Assembly (NCBI GenBank): GCA_002869385.1
Contig: PKTB01000026.1
Span: 1-64,000 of the forward strand
DNA length: 64,000 nucleotides
Source: Marinilabiliales bacterium
GTDB taxonomy: Bacteria > Bacteroidota > Bacteroidia > Bacteroidales > ML635J-15
Direction: 5' to 3'
Notes under the pieces: generated by a model
What the model was told of the DNA's origin: nothing
What the model saw: the letters and a program-made list of their open reading frames with translations, nothing else
The model's database searches: none
Shown: positions 9,983 through 20,409 of the stretch, one piece after another
Layout of the letters: the number at the start of each line of letters is the position of its first letter
Numbering within the stretch: position 1 is the stretch's first letter
Position numbers and translations under genes: made by a program

Positions 9983-12900
9983 TTATTCTGGTAGATGACT
10001 TGGGATTTCAATAATGAACTCAGTTCCGACATCTTCTTTGGTATTAAATCTGATAGTTGCATTATTGCTGATAAGCATGCTCTTTACCATACTTAACCCA
10101 AGTCCCATACCTGAAGATTTTGTTGTGAAATTTGGCTGGAAAATCTTTCTTTGCATTGCCTCAGGTATTCCTGTTCCATTGTCGATTATTTTAACAAAAT
10201 ATATGTTTTCTTGTTCTTCTACAAGGACCTTAATTTTTCCTTGTCTGTTATCAGGGATTGCCTGAATACCATTTTTAATTAAATTTGTAAATACCCTAAC
10301 CATTTGTTCTTTGTCAGCATAAATAAAGCCGGCTGTGCTAATGTCAAATTTAGTTTTGAACTCAACATCCTCGGAATTCTCATATAAGCCAACAGTATTG
10401 TTAATTATATCCTTTAGGTTAACGATTTCTTTTTTAGAGGCCGGCATTTTAGCAAAATTACTAAACTCAGAAGCAATCCCGGATAGAATATCAATTTGCT
10501 CAATTAGATTTTTAGAAACTTTACGATATGTTTCTTCCCATTTCTCATCTTTTTTGTCATAAGCTCTTTCTAGATATTGAACACTCAGTTTCATTGGTGT
10601 TAGTGGGTTTTTGATTTCATGAGCAATTTGTTTTGCCATCTCACGCCAAGCCATTTCACGTTCTGATTGAGCTAGTTTGTTTGCAGATTCACTAAGTTCA
10701 TCAACCTTTCTATTATATTCTCTAATTAAACCACCAAGCTCGTCGTTTTTGTTATATGTGATTTTCTCAGCTTTTTTCTTAATGTCCATAGAGCGAATTT
10801 TATCTTGAATCACAACTAATGGGCGTGTCAATTGTCTTGATATGAATATTCCAATTAAAACAGCAATTAGAATTAAGGCTAAGAATACATTTGAGAAGGC
10901 GATTACAAAATTAGAAATCTCTTCTTTGAATTCACTTTGTCTGGCAAAATATGGTAGGTTTAGATAAGCAATTACTTCATTGTCGTAATTCCTGAAATGG
11001 ACATATGCCGACAAATAGGTAATATTATCAATCTCCTCGCTTATAATTATAGTCCCGGCTTTGTTTACGATCAGATCCTTATAGGCTTTTGAATCCATAT
11101 ATCTGCCTTTAAGGCCTTTATCATAGAGCTCAATTCTTGATGAAGAAAGTAAAATTCCATCAAGGTCGTAAATGTTTATGTCAGTGTAAAATACATTAGA
11201 ATATCTAACTAATAGCGAGTTTAGATATTCAGAATCTTCGTAATTAAGCTCTTGTTCTGTTCCAACATTTTGCTCCAATTCAACCAGAACAGAATGCACT
11301 TTGTCCTGTACTGTTTCTTTCTGTTTATCTTTGTATCCCTGAACAATGAAATAGATTGAAATTGTACCGGTAAGGATAAGAGATAATATCAATATGGTTA
11401 TAAATGATATCTGAATCTTTGTTTTAAGACTTGTGCCTTTAGTTAGGTAGCCTTTTCTTATATTTATTCCCAGCCAAAAAATATTGAAGAATACAAATAA
11501 AAAGAATAAGATATATGTAAATGAAACTAATTCGCTTGAGTATTGAGTGTCCGGTTTACTAAGAATAATTAGGTTCTCATCATCTGGACGATATTTGAAA
11601 TGAATATACCCATCTTTAACATAATAAGAATATTCTGCAGTATCTTTTTCCTGTGGTTTTAATGCAAAACGATATTTATAGTCACCTTTACTGCTAATTA
11701 AATGTCCTTTGTTGTATTTAGCATAATTATAATCACGGGAAGTTTTCTTTACAGAAAGTTTTTTATCTAGAAGTAATTCAGGATATCCTAAACCTTCACT
11801 AAATATTTTGGAATTTAATTCAATGTAAATATTGATAAATGTTGAATCCAAAAGCATTGAGCTTACTTCACCAAGGTATGATATTCTACCGTTATGATTA
11901 TCTAAAAAGTAAAAATTCGATCCCGGAATAATAATCCCGTATTCGTAAATTTGATCTCTAAAAAACTCAAAGCACTCAACATTAATAAAGTCAGGTTCAA
12001 TCAATAAACTATCCTCACATTGACAAATTGTTGCTTGTGTTTCGTATTTATTAAAATATCTTTTTGAGAGAAGTATTTTATTTACGATTGTCTGTATTTG
12101 CAAGAAGTCTCTTTTTAAGACGGCGTTATTAAGGGCTTCACTGCTTTTTATTTCATTATAGGTTTGCTTGAGAAAAAACTCTGCACCAACATCACGTTCA
12201 GCAGCTAAGTTGTATGTTATAACCTTATAGGCATCTATTTCCTTTTGATTAGTAAATCTGCTAAAATGTTCTGATGTAATCAATGAAACTAATAAAAGCA
12301 ATAAAACACTCAAGAAATAATTAAGCTCTTTCTTAATAGAAATATAAATAAGGACTAACCATAAAAAGAAAAGTAAAGAGTTTAATATTACAAGAGTTTC
12401 AATGGAAAGTTCTAATGTGTTTTTTTCGAAAAATGCGTATATAAATAAAACTAATAGGCCTATTGATGTTATTGCAAATGAGAGTACTTCATTAAAGTTT
12501 CTCATTATTCGGTAAATAATCATTAAAAATCCTGTAACAATGGATACAATAATGATTGTACCTAGGAAGCTATATATGTCGAGATTTAGTATGTTTTCAA
12601 ATCCAAAAGATATTGAAGAGTTCCAAACAAGGCCATAGAATAGTTTTGAAATATAACGGCTGATGAGGAACATTAAAAAAGCCATCGTTAAACTAAAAAT
12701 TATCTTTGGAAATTTACCTTTTTCTATCTTTACTTTGGGTTTAAAAAAAGCAAAGAAGAAAATAGCAAAAGTTAAGAAGAATAGGGCATTTATTAGATGT
12801 TCACCTAAAGATGGCATCCAAAATGATTCTGCAAATAATATTGGACTAAAAAGTTCAAATTCTGTAAAACCGGAGAAAACAGCTTGCTTAAGCATTAGGT

Positions 12901-13675
12901 ATCTGCTTATAAACAGAAAAATAAATAACCCCAATGATATTAAACTTGTATATTTTGGTTTCTTCTGAGCAAAATATGTAAACAAAAGCATTGTCAGAAT
13001 AATCCCAATAAAAACATTAAATAGTTTAAGAAAGTGTCCGAAGTTAAATTTCATTTAAGCATAGGGATCCTCTTCTGGTGGGATTAAATAAAAACAGCTT
13101 TCTGAATCATTATCTTTTAAGCAAACTTTATCACTTTTAGTGATGGAATCAAGACTAATTGTGGTTTTGGAATCTATATTGTAGTCAGGATAAAATGTGT
13201 TTTTTAAAATATCGTTTTCGTATGAATATTCCTTTTTAAACTGAAAAACACCAACGAGATGCCAATCTTCTCCTGAAACGAATTGGCATAAATACCAACC
13301 ATTATTAAGATTAATCATTGGTCTCTCAAAGAAATTGAAGGTTGTACTTGTAGGTAAAGGAATATTGTTGGTTGTCCAGTATTTTAGTTCATTTTTATAA
13401 TAGTAGAAATAACCGATACCTTGTTCTTTAAAAATCTCGCTAGATTCTGTGTAGAAGTACTTTTCAGCAGATTCTGTATCAGTTGATATCTCTTCAGAAA
13501 TTGTTTTTAATTGCTCCTCAAGGTAGGCGTATTTTTGTTGTAATTCAGTTTCGATATATTCAATATCCAATCCTTGGCTCTTATCATTTTTCGTAAAATT
13601 TCCTGTTAAACTTATTATCACAGAAATAAGCAAAACAGTAAAAACTAAAATGATATGTTTTAAATTTATTTTCAT
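9983..13675 (-). CDS. NtrY-like multi-pass sensor histidine kinase, in-frame TAA at 13055-13057
   Basis: I read this as one gene of about 1,230 codons. Codons 1-206 encode a membrane anchor, a short coiled coil and an extracytoplasmic sensor ('GIGYFYYYKNELKYW ... NNGWYLC'). Codon 207 is TAA, and the next codon continues in frame into a polytopic membrane region. After that come a second extracytoplasmic segment, HAMP ('SRQLTRPLVVIQDKI'), HisKA with 'IAHEIKNPLTPMKL' (His near full-length residue 1019), and HATPase N/G boxes ('FTNLIKNGIQA', 'DNGTGIP', 'GMGLGL'). The HisKA motif resembles NtrY. The ATG straight after the TAA could allow reinitiation (9983-13054, 1,023 aa). No response regulator is adjacent. 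Confidence 0.8.
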
Positions 13676-13679
13676 TTAA

Positions 13680-14153
13680 TTAATCGTGATGATAAGGCTC
13701 ATTGTTTAAAATACTGAATGCTCTGTAAAGCTGCTCTGCAAAAATTAGTCTTATCAGCTGGTGTGAAAAAGTCATTTTTGATAAAGATACTTTAATATTA
13801 GCTCTTTTATAAACTTCTTCTGAGAAACCATATGGCCCTCCAATTACAAATATAAGATTTTTCATGCCTGAAACAAGAGACTTATTAAGAAAAGAAGCAA
13901 ATCCTCTGGAATTAAATTCTTTGCCATTTTCATCGAGTAATACAACATGATCCGATGGGCTTATTTCAGATAGTATTTTTTCACCTTCTAATTTGTTTTG
14001 TTGGTCCGTACTCAGATTTTTACTTTTTTTGATATCTTTAATAACTTGAAAATCAAATTTGCAATATCGCTTTATCCTTTTAAAGTATTCGTCGTACCCC
14101 TTTTGTACAAAGTCTTTATCTGTTTTCCCTATTACTAACAGTTTGATATTCAT
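13680..14153 (-). CDS. rlmH: 23S rRNA (pseudouridine1915-N3)-methyltransferase RlmH
   Basis: This is a SPOUT-class methyltransferase that methylates pseudouridine 1915 in helix 69 of 23S rRNA using S-adenosylmethionine. From ATG 14153 the product has 157 residues, the expected length; an ATG 21 bases upstream adds seven extra residues. It opens with 'MNIKLLVIGKTD' and contains the SAM-binding trefoil knot 'LIFVIGGPYGFSEEVYKRA' and the C-terminal 'LSKMTFSHQLIRLIFAEQ' with 'PYHHD' at the end. It is divergent from the DUF4783-nadC operon, an arrangement common in Bacteroidia. Confidence 0.95.
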   Translation of the reverse strand: MNIKLLVIGKTDKDFVQKGYDEYFKRIKRYCKFDFQVIKDIKKSKNLSTDQQNKLEGEKILSEISPSDHVVLLDENGKEFNSRGFASFLNKSLVSGMKNLIFVIGGPYGFSEEVYKRANIKVSLSKMTFSHQLIRLIFAEQLYRAFSILNNEPYHHD

Positions 14154-14222
14154 AAATGTGAAAAAATTTGGCATTAAAGATACTGGAAAGATTTAAATTA
14201 TTTATATCTTGCGAACTAAATA

Positions 14223-14252
14223 TTTGGTTTGGTTTTTGCAAGCATAGTTTTG
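14223..14252 (+). promoter_or_regulatory. Bacteroidota-type promoter for DUF4783-nadC-yihY
   Basis: A TTTG (14223-14226) and a TAGTTTTG (TAnnTTTG, 14245-14252) are separated by 18 bases. This matches the -33/-7 architecture known for the Bacteroidota primary sigma factor. The start codon lies at 14285. Confidence 0.5.
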
Positions 14253-14284
14253 AACTATAATTGAAAACAATAAAAACGGAAAAG

Positions 14285-14683
14285 ATGAAAAACTTAAAAG
14301 TACTACTGACTGTTATAATTTTGGGCATTGCGACTTTTGCTAATGCACATCCGATTTTTGATATTCCACCTAAGATTTTTGATGCCATGAAGGTAGGTAA
14401 TGCAGTGGAAATAGCAAAGCATTTTAATTCATCTGTTGAGTTAGTTATACTTGATAAAGAAGATGTATACAGCAAACAACAAGCAGAACAAATCCTAAAA
14501 AGTTTCTTTGAAAAGAATAAAATAAAGAATTTCTCACTTTTACATCAAGGTGGTAAAGAAGGTGCTCAATATGCTATTGGTAATCTAGAAACTGTAAGTG
14601 GGAAAGCGTATCGTGTGTATTTTCTTGTTAAAGAAAGTGGAGGAAAACCATTAATTCATCAAATGCGTATCGAAGAAGAATGA
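14285..14683 (+). CDS. DUF4783 family secreted protein
   Basis: The 132-residue protein has a clear signal peptide (MKNLKVLLTVIILGIATFANA). The mature domain has a cystatin/SnoaL-like composition ('FDAMKVGNAVEIAKHFNSSVEL ... YSKQQAEQILKSFFEKN') characteristic of DUF4783, a Bacteroidia-specific family nearly always found before nadC. Its function is unknown. Its TGA overlaps the nadC ATG by four bases (ATGA at 14680-14683), so translation is coupled. The ATG at 14285 is chosen because an upstream in-frame ATG at 14261 would spoil the signal peptide. Confidence 0.85.
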   Translation: MKNLKVLLTVIILGIATFANAHPIFDIPPKIFDAMKVGNAVEIAKHFNSSVELVILDKEDVYSKQQAEQILKSFFEKNKIKNFSLLHQGGKEGAQYAIGNLETVSGKAYRVYFLVKESGGKPLIHQMRIEEE

Positions 14684-15525
14684 TTCCTGAAAAATATTTA
14701 AAAACTCTAATAGAAAGAGCTTATAAGGAGGATGTTGGTAATGGAGACCATTCCTCCTTATGCTGTATTAATGCAGATGAGCTTGGGAAAGCTAAGCTTC
14801 TTGTTAAGCAAGGTGGTATAATCGCCGGGGTTGATGTTGCTAAATGCGTTTGCGATTACTTTTCGAATAATTTAAAACTTGATGTTTTTATTTAAGATGG
14901 CAATAAAATTAAACCTGGTGATATTGTTTTTGAAATTTCTGGTCCACAATTAGATATTCTTACTGCAGAACGTACAATCCTGAATTTTATGCAGAGAATG
15001 AGTGTAATAGCAACTGAAACAGATAAATATGTTCAGTTGTTGTCAGGTTTAAAAACTAAAGTCCTGGATACTCGTAAAACTACACCGGGTTTACGCCTGA
15101 TTGAAAAAGAGGCAGTAAAGATTGGTGGCGGTGAAAATCACCGTACAGGTTTGTATGATATGATTATGCTTAAAGACAATCATATTGACTATTCAGGAGG
15201 AATTGAAAAGGCAATTTTACTTGCAAATAAATATATTGAAGAAAATAAACTAGATATTAAAATTGAAATAGAAACACGTTCATTATCAGACGTTAAGGAG
15301 GTGCTAAGAGTTGGGAAAGTGCACAGAATTATGCTTGATAATTTTACTATTGAGGATACTAGTCAGGCAGTCGAATTGATAAATGGACGTTTTGAAACAG
15401 AATCAAGCGGAGGTATTAACTACTATACAATACGTAATTATGCTGAATGTGGTGTGGATTATGTTTCTGTCGGAGCATTGACACATCAGATTAAAAGTTT
15501 AGATTTAAGCCTTAAAGCTATTTAA
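14680..15525 (+). CDS. nadC: Nicotinate-nucleotide pyrophosphorylase (carboxylating), in-frame TAA at 14893-14895
   Basis: NadC converts quinolinate and PRPP to nicotinate mononucleotide in de novo NAD synthesis. The full frame encodes 281 codons, normal for the family. Substrate-binding motifs DTRKTTPGLR, GGGENHRTGLYD and LKDNH are present, as is the C-terminal 'VDYVSVGALTHQIKSLDLSLKA'. Codon 72 is TAA in 'LKLDVFI*DGNKIKPGDIV', where relatives have a charged residue before DG. The frame is unbroken afterwards. The normally invariant Gly of the 'RMSGIAT' helix reads Val here (GTA, one G to T step from GGA). A real stop would abolish the enzyme. Confidence 0.92.
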
Positions 15526-16469
15526 TGAATTTTATCAGACGAGAAATAGAAAGGTTACGTACACTTTTAAATAATGTAAGTAAAAAAGTTATCTTACCAG
15601 GATTTAAAGGATACTCACTATTTTATGTGGGTTCTTTCTTTTTTAAGGGAATACAGGAAGGGGCTATTTCTATACGTGCTAGAAGCGTGGCTTTTAATAT
15701 GTTCATAGCAATTTTTCCAGCTTTAATTTTTCTCTTTTCTTTAATTCCATTTATTCCGGTAGAGAATTTTCAATACGAATTGTTTGGCGTTCTGGCTGAG
15801 GTTATGCCTGATTCAGCATATAGCCTAATGCATGAAACTATTTCAGATACATTACTGAATCAAAGGAGTTCGATTCTGTCAATAGGTTTTCTCTTAATGT
15901 TGTTTTTCTCCTCCAATGGAGTGTTAGCATTTATCGAAGCATTTAACAGTAGTTATCATGAGATAGAAACAAGAAACTGGTTAAGCAGAAGAGTAATATC
16001 TGTAGTATTAGTTGTAATCCTTAGCTTTCTATTACTTATTGCAATTAGTTTAATTGTAATGGGGAATAATTTTATTGTAAACTTTATGGGAGACCATCCT
16101 TTTTACGAACAATACGAAGGAACAATTTTCTTAATTGTAGGGATATTAAAATGGTTTACAGTTGTTTTGCTATATTTTCTTGCAACATCTTTCCTGTATT
16201 TTCTTGCACCATCAAAAAAGAGCAGGTTTAGATTTATTACTCCCGGAGCTATTTTTGCAACAGTTTTACAAATTGTAACATCACTTGGGTTTGCATATTA
16301 TGTAAATAATTTTGCACAATATAACAAGCTTTATGTGTCCATAGGTACAGTAATTGTTGTTATGTTACTGTTTTATATAACAGCTTTAGCATTAATTTTG
16401 GGATTTGAGTTAAATGTAAGCATTCTTACAAGTAATAAGAATATTTATATAAAAAGACGAAAAAAATAA
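15525..16469 (+). CDS. YihY/BrkB family inner-membrane protein
   Basis: The protein has 314 residues and about six membrane segments, with the family signature 'GAISIRARSVAFNMFIAIFPALIF' region near residues 45-70. The core also contains 'LNQRSSILSIGFLLMLFFSSNG', 'LYFLAPSKKSRFRFITPGAI' and a terminal 'GFELNVSI'. The YihY (formerly BN/RbnBN) family was once called RNase BN in error, and its function is unresolved. The start overlaps the nadC stop (TAATG), so the gene is the last member of the operon. The C terminus is very basic (YIKRRKK). Confidence 0.88.
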   Translation: MNFIRREIERLRTLLNNVSKKVILPGFKGYSLFYVGSFFFKGIQEGAISIRARSVAFNMFIAIFPALIFLFSLIPFIPVENFQYELFGVLAEVMPDSAYSLMHETISDTLLNQRSSILSIGFLLMLFFSSNGVLAFIEAFNSSYHEIETRNWLSRRVISVVLVVILSFLLLIAISLIVMGNNFIVNFMGDHPFYEQYEGTIFLIVGILKWFTVVLLYFLATSFLYFLAPSKKSRFRFITPGAIFATVLQIVTSLGFAYYVNNFAQYNKLYVSIGTVIVVMLLFYITALALILGFELNVSILTSNKNIYIKRRKK

Positions 16470-16563
16470 CAAGCATATTTATATTTTGTTTATTTTTGAT
16501 AGTTAGTGTTGTAAGTTAGAGGCGTATTTTGATTTTCATTTAATAATTGCAGGTAACTATATT

Positions 16564-18672
16564 ATGAAAAAGCTATTAGTACTATTTCTATTTATTGTTT
16601 TATATATTTCTTCCTTTTCTCAGCCAACAACTGCTGTCGATTTTACTGTTACCGATACAGAAGGAATTACGTATAACCTATTTGAAATTTTAGACCAGGG
16701 TAAATATGTTTATATTGATTTCTGGTTTTCTACATGTCCAAGTTGTCAGGCAGCTGTTCCCGATGTAAATGCAATTTATACTGGTTTTGGTTGTAATGAG
16801 TTTGAATTAGTAGTTTTAGGGATAGGTTCAGAAGATACAGATGATATAGCCGAGCAGTTTCGAGAAGATTTTGGTTGTGAATATCCATTAGTAACAAATG
16901 ATGGAGGATCATATGGTGTAATTTCATATTATGGTGTTGAATATTATCCAGAATTTATATTGATAAAACCTGATAGATCAGTAATTTGGAATGATGATGA
17001 ACATGACTTACACTCACCGTCAGTTATTGCATCTTTAGGTCCAAACCAAAATGCTTGTCCTGACAATTGGCCTGTTGCTCAGTTCTATGGAACGCCAACA
17101 GTTTTACCGGTTGGATCCGGAGTAATATATACTGACGAATCTATAAATAATGTTTCTACCTGGAACTGGTTTTTCGAAGGTGGAGATCCAGAAACATTTA
17201 GCGGGCAATCTCCTCCTGAAATTATTTACAATGAATCAGGCTGGTATGATGTTACATTGACAGTTTATAATGAATACGGTAATGATAATTCTGTAACATA
17301 TCACGATTATATTCAAGTATATGATATAGCAGATGATACTGTTGTTGCAGGTTTTTCTGCAAATCAGATAGTTGTTGTTGCTGGAAATACAATTGACTAT
17401 ACAGACTTATCATATGATTATCCTTATGAATGGCATTGGGAATTTGAGGGGGCAGACCCTGCGACATCAACAGTCCAGCACCCTCAAAATGTTATATACA
17501 ATACAACAGGAACTTATGATGCTCAACTTATAGTAAGAAACTCAGAAGGTTGGGATACACTTTTAATTGAAGATTATATTACTGTAATTCCGGATCAGGG
17601 AGAAGATGCTCCGGTTGCTAATTTTACAGCTCAAAACAGATTGGTAAAAAGAAATACACCAGTGTATTTTGATGATTTGTCAACAAATTATCCGATGTCC
17701 TGGTCATGGCAGTTCGAAGGTGGTGACCCCGAATATTCCGGTTATCAGATTAAACCCGAAGGAATTCTTTACGAGAATACAGGTTTTTATGATGTAACTC
17801 TGGTTGTGTCAAATACAAATGGGAGCGATGTGTTAACAAAAAGAGATTATGTAGTTGTTTATGAGTCGCATGTTGGTTCATATTGTGATACTATTGGCAA
17901 TCTGCTTGAAGGAGAAATTCCTAATGAACTATATATTAACGGTTTGCAGGGAGAGTTAGGAGGTCAAAACTCCGACAATATTAAAATGTATGCAGATTAT
18001 TATGACTATCATACTTTTAACGAAGTATATGGTGTTATTGTGCCGGTAATGGATTTGGCTTATGGTTCACATAGTTCTTATATTAGGTTTTTAACCTGGG
18101 ATGGTGCAGAGGATGAGCCAACAACTGTTTTAGCCGATCAAAAAGTGTATTTACATGATTTAGGCAGTAATTATATTCAGGTAATATATTTTGATGAACC
18201 ACTTGAAGTTGACGGTCCATTTTATTTAGGTTATAGTATTAATTATGCTGATGGCGATAAATTTGTTGTAGGAATGTCGCCAAATCGTTGTAATAATGGT
18301 TTTAGTACATTATGGGTTAATGATGGAGAATCATGGAGTTCTTCAGTCTCAAAATATGATGTTGCTGTTTCGTCAGGGATTCGCCCTTTAACATGTTTAG
18401 TTGGAATTGAAGATAAGGAAATACAGTCAAATATTGGTCTTTATCCGAATCCGTGTTCAGATATCTTAACGGTTAATAACGGATATACATTTGATGATGG
18501 TGATTTTGTTGAGATATTTGATAAAACAGGTAAAACTATTATGATGGAATTTACAGAACCGGGTTCAGAAGAAATAAAACTTGACGTTTCTCAACTATCT
18601 CCTGGTGTTTACTTTACAAGAGTTTTTACTCAGGGTAAACTTATAGTGGAGAAATTGAATGTTATGAGATAA
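16564..18672 (+). CDS. T9SS cargo: TlpA-like thioredoxin domain plus three PKD domains
   Basis: The 702-residue protein has a signal peptide (to about FSQ, residue 20) and a TlpA/AhpC-TSA-like thioredoxin domain with the redox motif CPSC (Cys58-Cys61) in 'IDFWFSTCPSCQAAVP'. Three PKD-like domains follow (about 165-255, 255-345 and 350-440), each containing a 'W.W.FEGGDP' type core. A carbohydrate-binding-like region (about 445-620) leads to a T9SS sorting domain starting 'GLYPNPCSDILTV' and ending 'VEKLNVMR'. A thioredoxin active site fused to a cell-surface anchor suggests redox activity outside the outer membrane. Single gene. Confidence 0.87.
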   Translation: MKKLLVLFLFIVLYISSFSQPTTAVDFTVTDTEGITYNLFEILDQGKYVYIDFWFSTCPSCQAAVPDVNAIYTGFGCNEFELVVLGIGSEDTDDIAEQFREDFGCEYPLVTNDGGSYGVISYYGVEYYPEFILIKPDRSVIWNDDEHDLHSPSVIASLGPNQNACPDNWPVAQFYGTPTVLPVGSGVIYTDESINNVSTWNWFFEGGDPETFSGQSPPEIIYNESGWYDVTLTVYNEYGNDNSVTYHDYIQVYDIADDTVVAGFSANQIVVVAGNTIDYTDLSYDYPYEWHWEFEGADPATSTVQHPQNVIYNTTGTYDAQLIVRNSEGWDTLLIEDYITVIPDQGEDAPVANFTAQNRLVKRNTPVYFDDLSTNYPMSWSWQFEGGDPEYSGYQIKPEGILYENTGFYDVTLVVSNTNGSDVLTKRDYVVVYESHVGSYCDTIGNLLEGEIPNELYINGLQGELGGQNSDNIKMYADYYDYHTFNEVYGVIVPVMDLAYGSHSSYIRFLTWDGAEDEPTTVLADQKVYLHDLGSNYIQVIYFDEPLEVDGPFYLGYSINYADGDKFVVGMSPNRCNNGFSTLWVNDGESWSSSVSKYDVAVSSGIRPLTCLVGIEDKEIQSNIGLYPNPCSDILTVNNGYTFDDGDFVEIFDKTGKTIMMEFTEPGSEEIKLDVSQLSPGVYFTRVFTQGKLIVEKLNVMR

Positions 18673-18722
18673 ACTGTTTTTCAACAATCTAATTGCCGTA
18701 CAATATGCATTGCGGAATAATA

Positions 18723-18783
18723 GTTCACAGTTTTTCGTTCACAGTTTTTGCACAATCTTGAATAGAGAAAAGAAACTGTGAAC
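18723..18783. repeat. Direct plus inverted GTTCACAGTTTTT repeats between convergent genes
   Basis: GTTCACAGTTTTT occurs at 18723-18735 and again at 18737-18749. Its reverse complement core AAACTGTGAAC is at 18773-18783. The hairpin lies between a plus gene ending at 18672 and a minus gene ending at 18784, so a shared terminator role is likely. Confidence 0.55.
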
Positions 18784-20352
18784 CTATTCAATTACAATCT
18801 TTCCAAACAACCCGCTATTCCTCAACCTTACCAAATACATCACCGGCTTTAACTCGCAGATGTCAATCCTGCTCTCCCCCGGGATTACAGTTTGTTCGTG
18901 AACAATAGTTCCGTTTGTGTAATAAATCTCCAGTACATCATCACCCGTTTTATCCGTGATATCAACATGAAACTCGTTTACCGCAGGGTTAGGGTAGCAG
19001 TGGAGTTCGAATTTTGTTATTGGTTGTGTTTGATAAGGTAAAATATTGTTAACCAATGTGTCATTGCCGAGGCTGTCAGTTTTTATGAGGAAAAGTCTTT
19101 GAGAATAATCCCATTCTTCGTTTAATGTATCCCATACATAATAATCGACATCTCCACCTATTACAAATCCTCCATCATTGGTTTCCAATATAGTATTACA
19201 GTTGAATGTATTATTACAATCAGGGAATTCGGTGAATAATTTGGTCCATAGCACATCACCTGATTTATTAAAACGATAAATTCGGAACTCTTTACCACCA
19301 CATTCGCTTGATTTTACTGCGGCAATAGTAACTAAACCGGAATCTGATAATTCTGAAATCGAAACAAAGTTACATCTGATAGTATCTCTCCAATCAGTAT
19401 TATTAATTACATAATCCCTGTATTTTTTATTCCACTTTGTATTTCCTTCATCATCAAATTTAATGAGCCAGCCGTCGTAAGGGTATAGACCTCCGAAGGT
19501 TTCTCCGTATGCATATGCTCCGCAAACGATGTAGCACGAATCTTTAGTTTCAATAATATCCTGAAAAGTTGGATTGTCATAAATAGAACTTCCGAAGAAT
19601 TTTACCCATTGCTGATTGCCGAGGCTATCGGTTTTTAATATGAGATTTCTTTAGTTTCCGAGATCTGATGTTCTTCCAATGGCAATATATCCTTTATCAT
19701 AAGCAGGTAAAACTCTGGTAATGGAAGACCAGCATCCGTCCGAAATATCTCCGAAACTATATGACCTTTGCCAGATGATCTCTCCTGATAGAGAGGCTTT
19801 AAATAATAATGATTTTGTATATGTTGTTTCCGGCAGCCCCGACATTTCGTTATAAGAACTGTCTATAGTACCTGCAAATATCATATTCTCCGAATCATCA
19901 AAAACAAAACTGAAAGCACGTTTTGTAATAGTATCATCCATGAAATTTGTAATAGAAATAGTATCATATACAGGATTTATTTTTGATATGAATAGTTTAT
20001 TATTTCCGATTGAGGGGTATTTTTGTCCCAGAATATATAGATTCCCGTTTTTGTTCTTTAATGATCCTTTCCATCCTATATAATTTGTTTCTTCACAATT
20101 ATCAAATACAACAGTAGTGTCTTTTATACCTGTGCTGTCAATTTTTGAAATATGAAAACCATAAACAACATTAGCGCACCCATCTTTAATTCTGCCAACA
20201 TCCCCGGCTAAATAATAGCATGAATCAAGATATAACATGGTATTACAATCATAAGGCCAGTCATAAGGATAGTTATAGTTATAAGTTGTATCATTCTGAG
20301 ATAGCAGTAATGTGCTTATTGCAAGTAATAATATTGATAAACTTATTTTCAT
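18784..20352 (-). CDS. T9SS type A cargo, tandem paralog of 20410-21996; in-frame TAA at 19651-19653
   Basis: The full frame is 523 codons with a signal peptide (MKISLSILLLAISTLLLSQ), repeats with 'LKTDSLGNQQWVKF' and 'SDGCWSSITRVLPAYDKGYI' motifs, and a T9SS domain beginning 'ELHCYPNPAVNEFHV'. The downstream neighbour's paralog carries 'GNYRNFILKTDSLGN'; here the Tyr codon is TAA and the frame continues RNLILKTDSLGN without shift. The sorting domain reads 'LKPVMYLVRL' where the paralog has 'LKPGMYLVRL', losing a Gly that is usually conserved. The pair is an obvious tandem duplication. Confidence 0.85.
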
Positions 20353-20361
20353 AATTTAAAT

Positions 20362-20393
20362 AAACGGCACGAAATTAAAAATTCGTGCCGTTT
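20362..20393 (-). terminator. Hairpin between the two tandem T9SS paralogs
   Basis: AAACGGCACGAA (20362-20373) pairs perfectly with TTCGTGCCGTTT (20382-20393) across an eight-base loop. It follows the stop of the minus-strand gene ending at 20410. Confidence 0.65.
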
Positions 20394-20409
20394 AAAATAC
20401 AAAATTTAT

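Noticed and set aside
9766..10062. Minus-strand frame of 98 codons at 9766-10062
   Set aside because: It is out of frame with the kinase and overlaps its end and the intergenic repeat; no family pattern.
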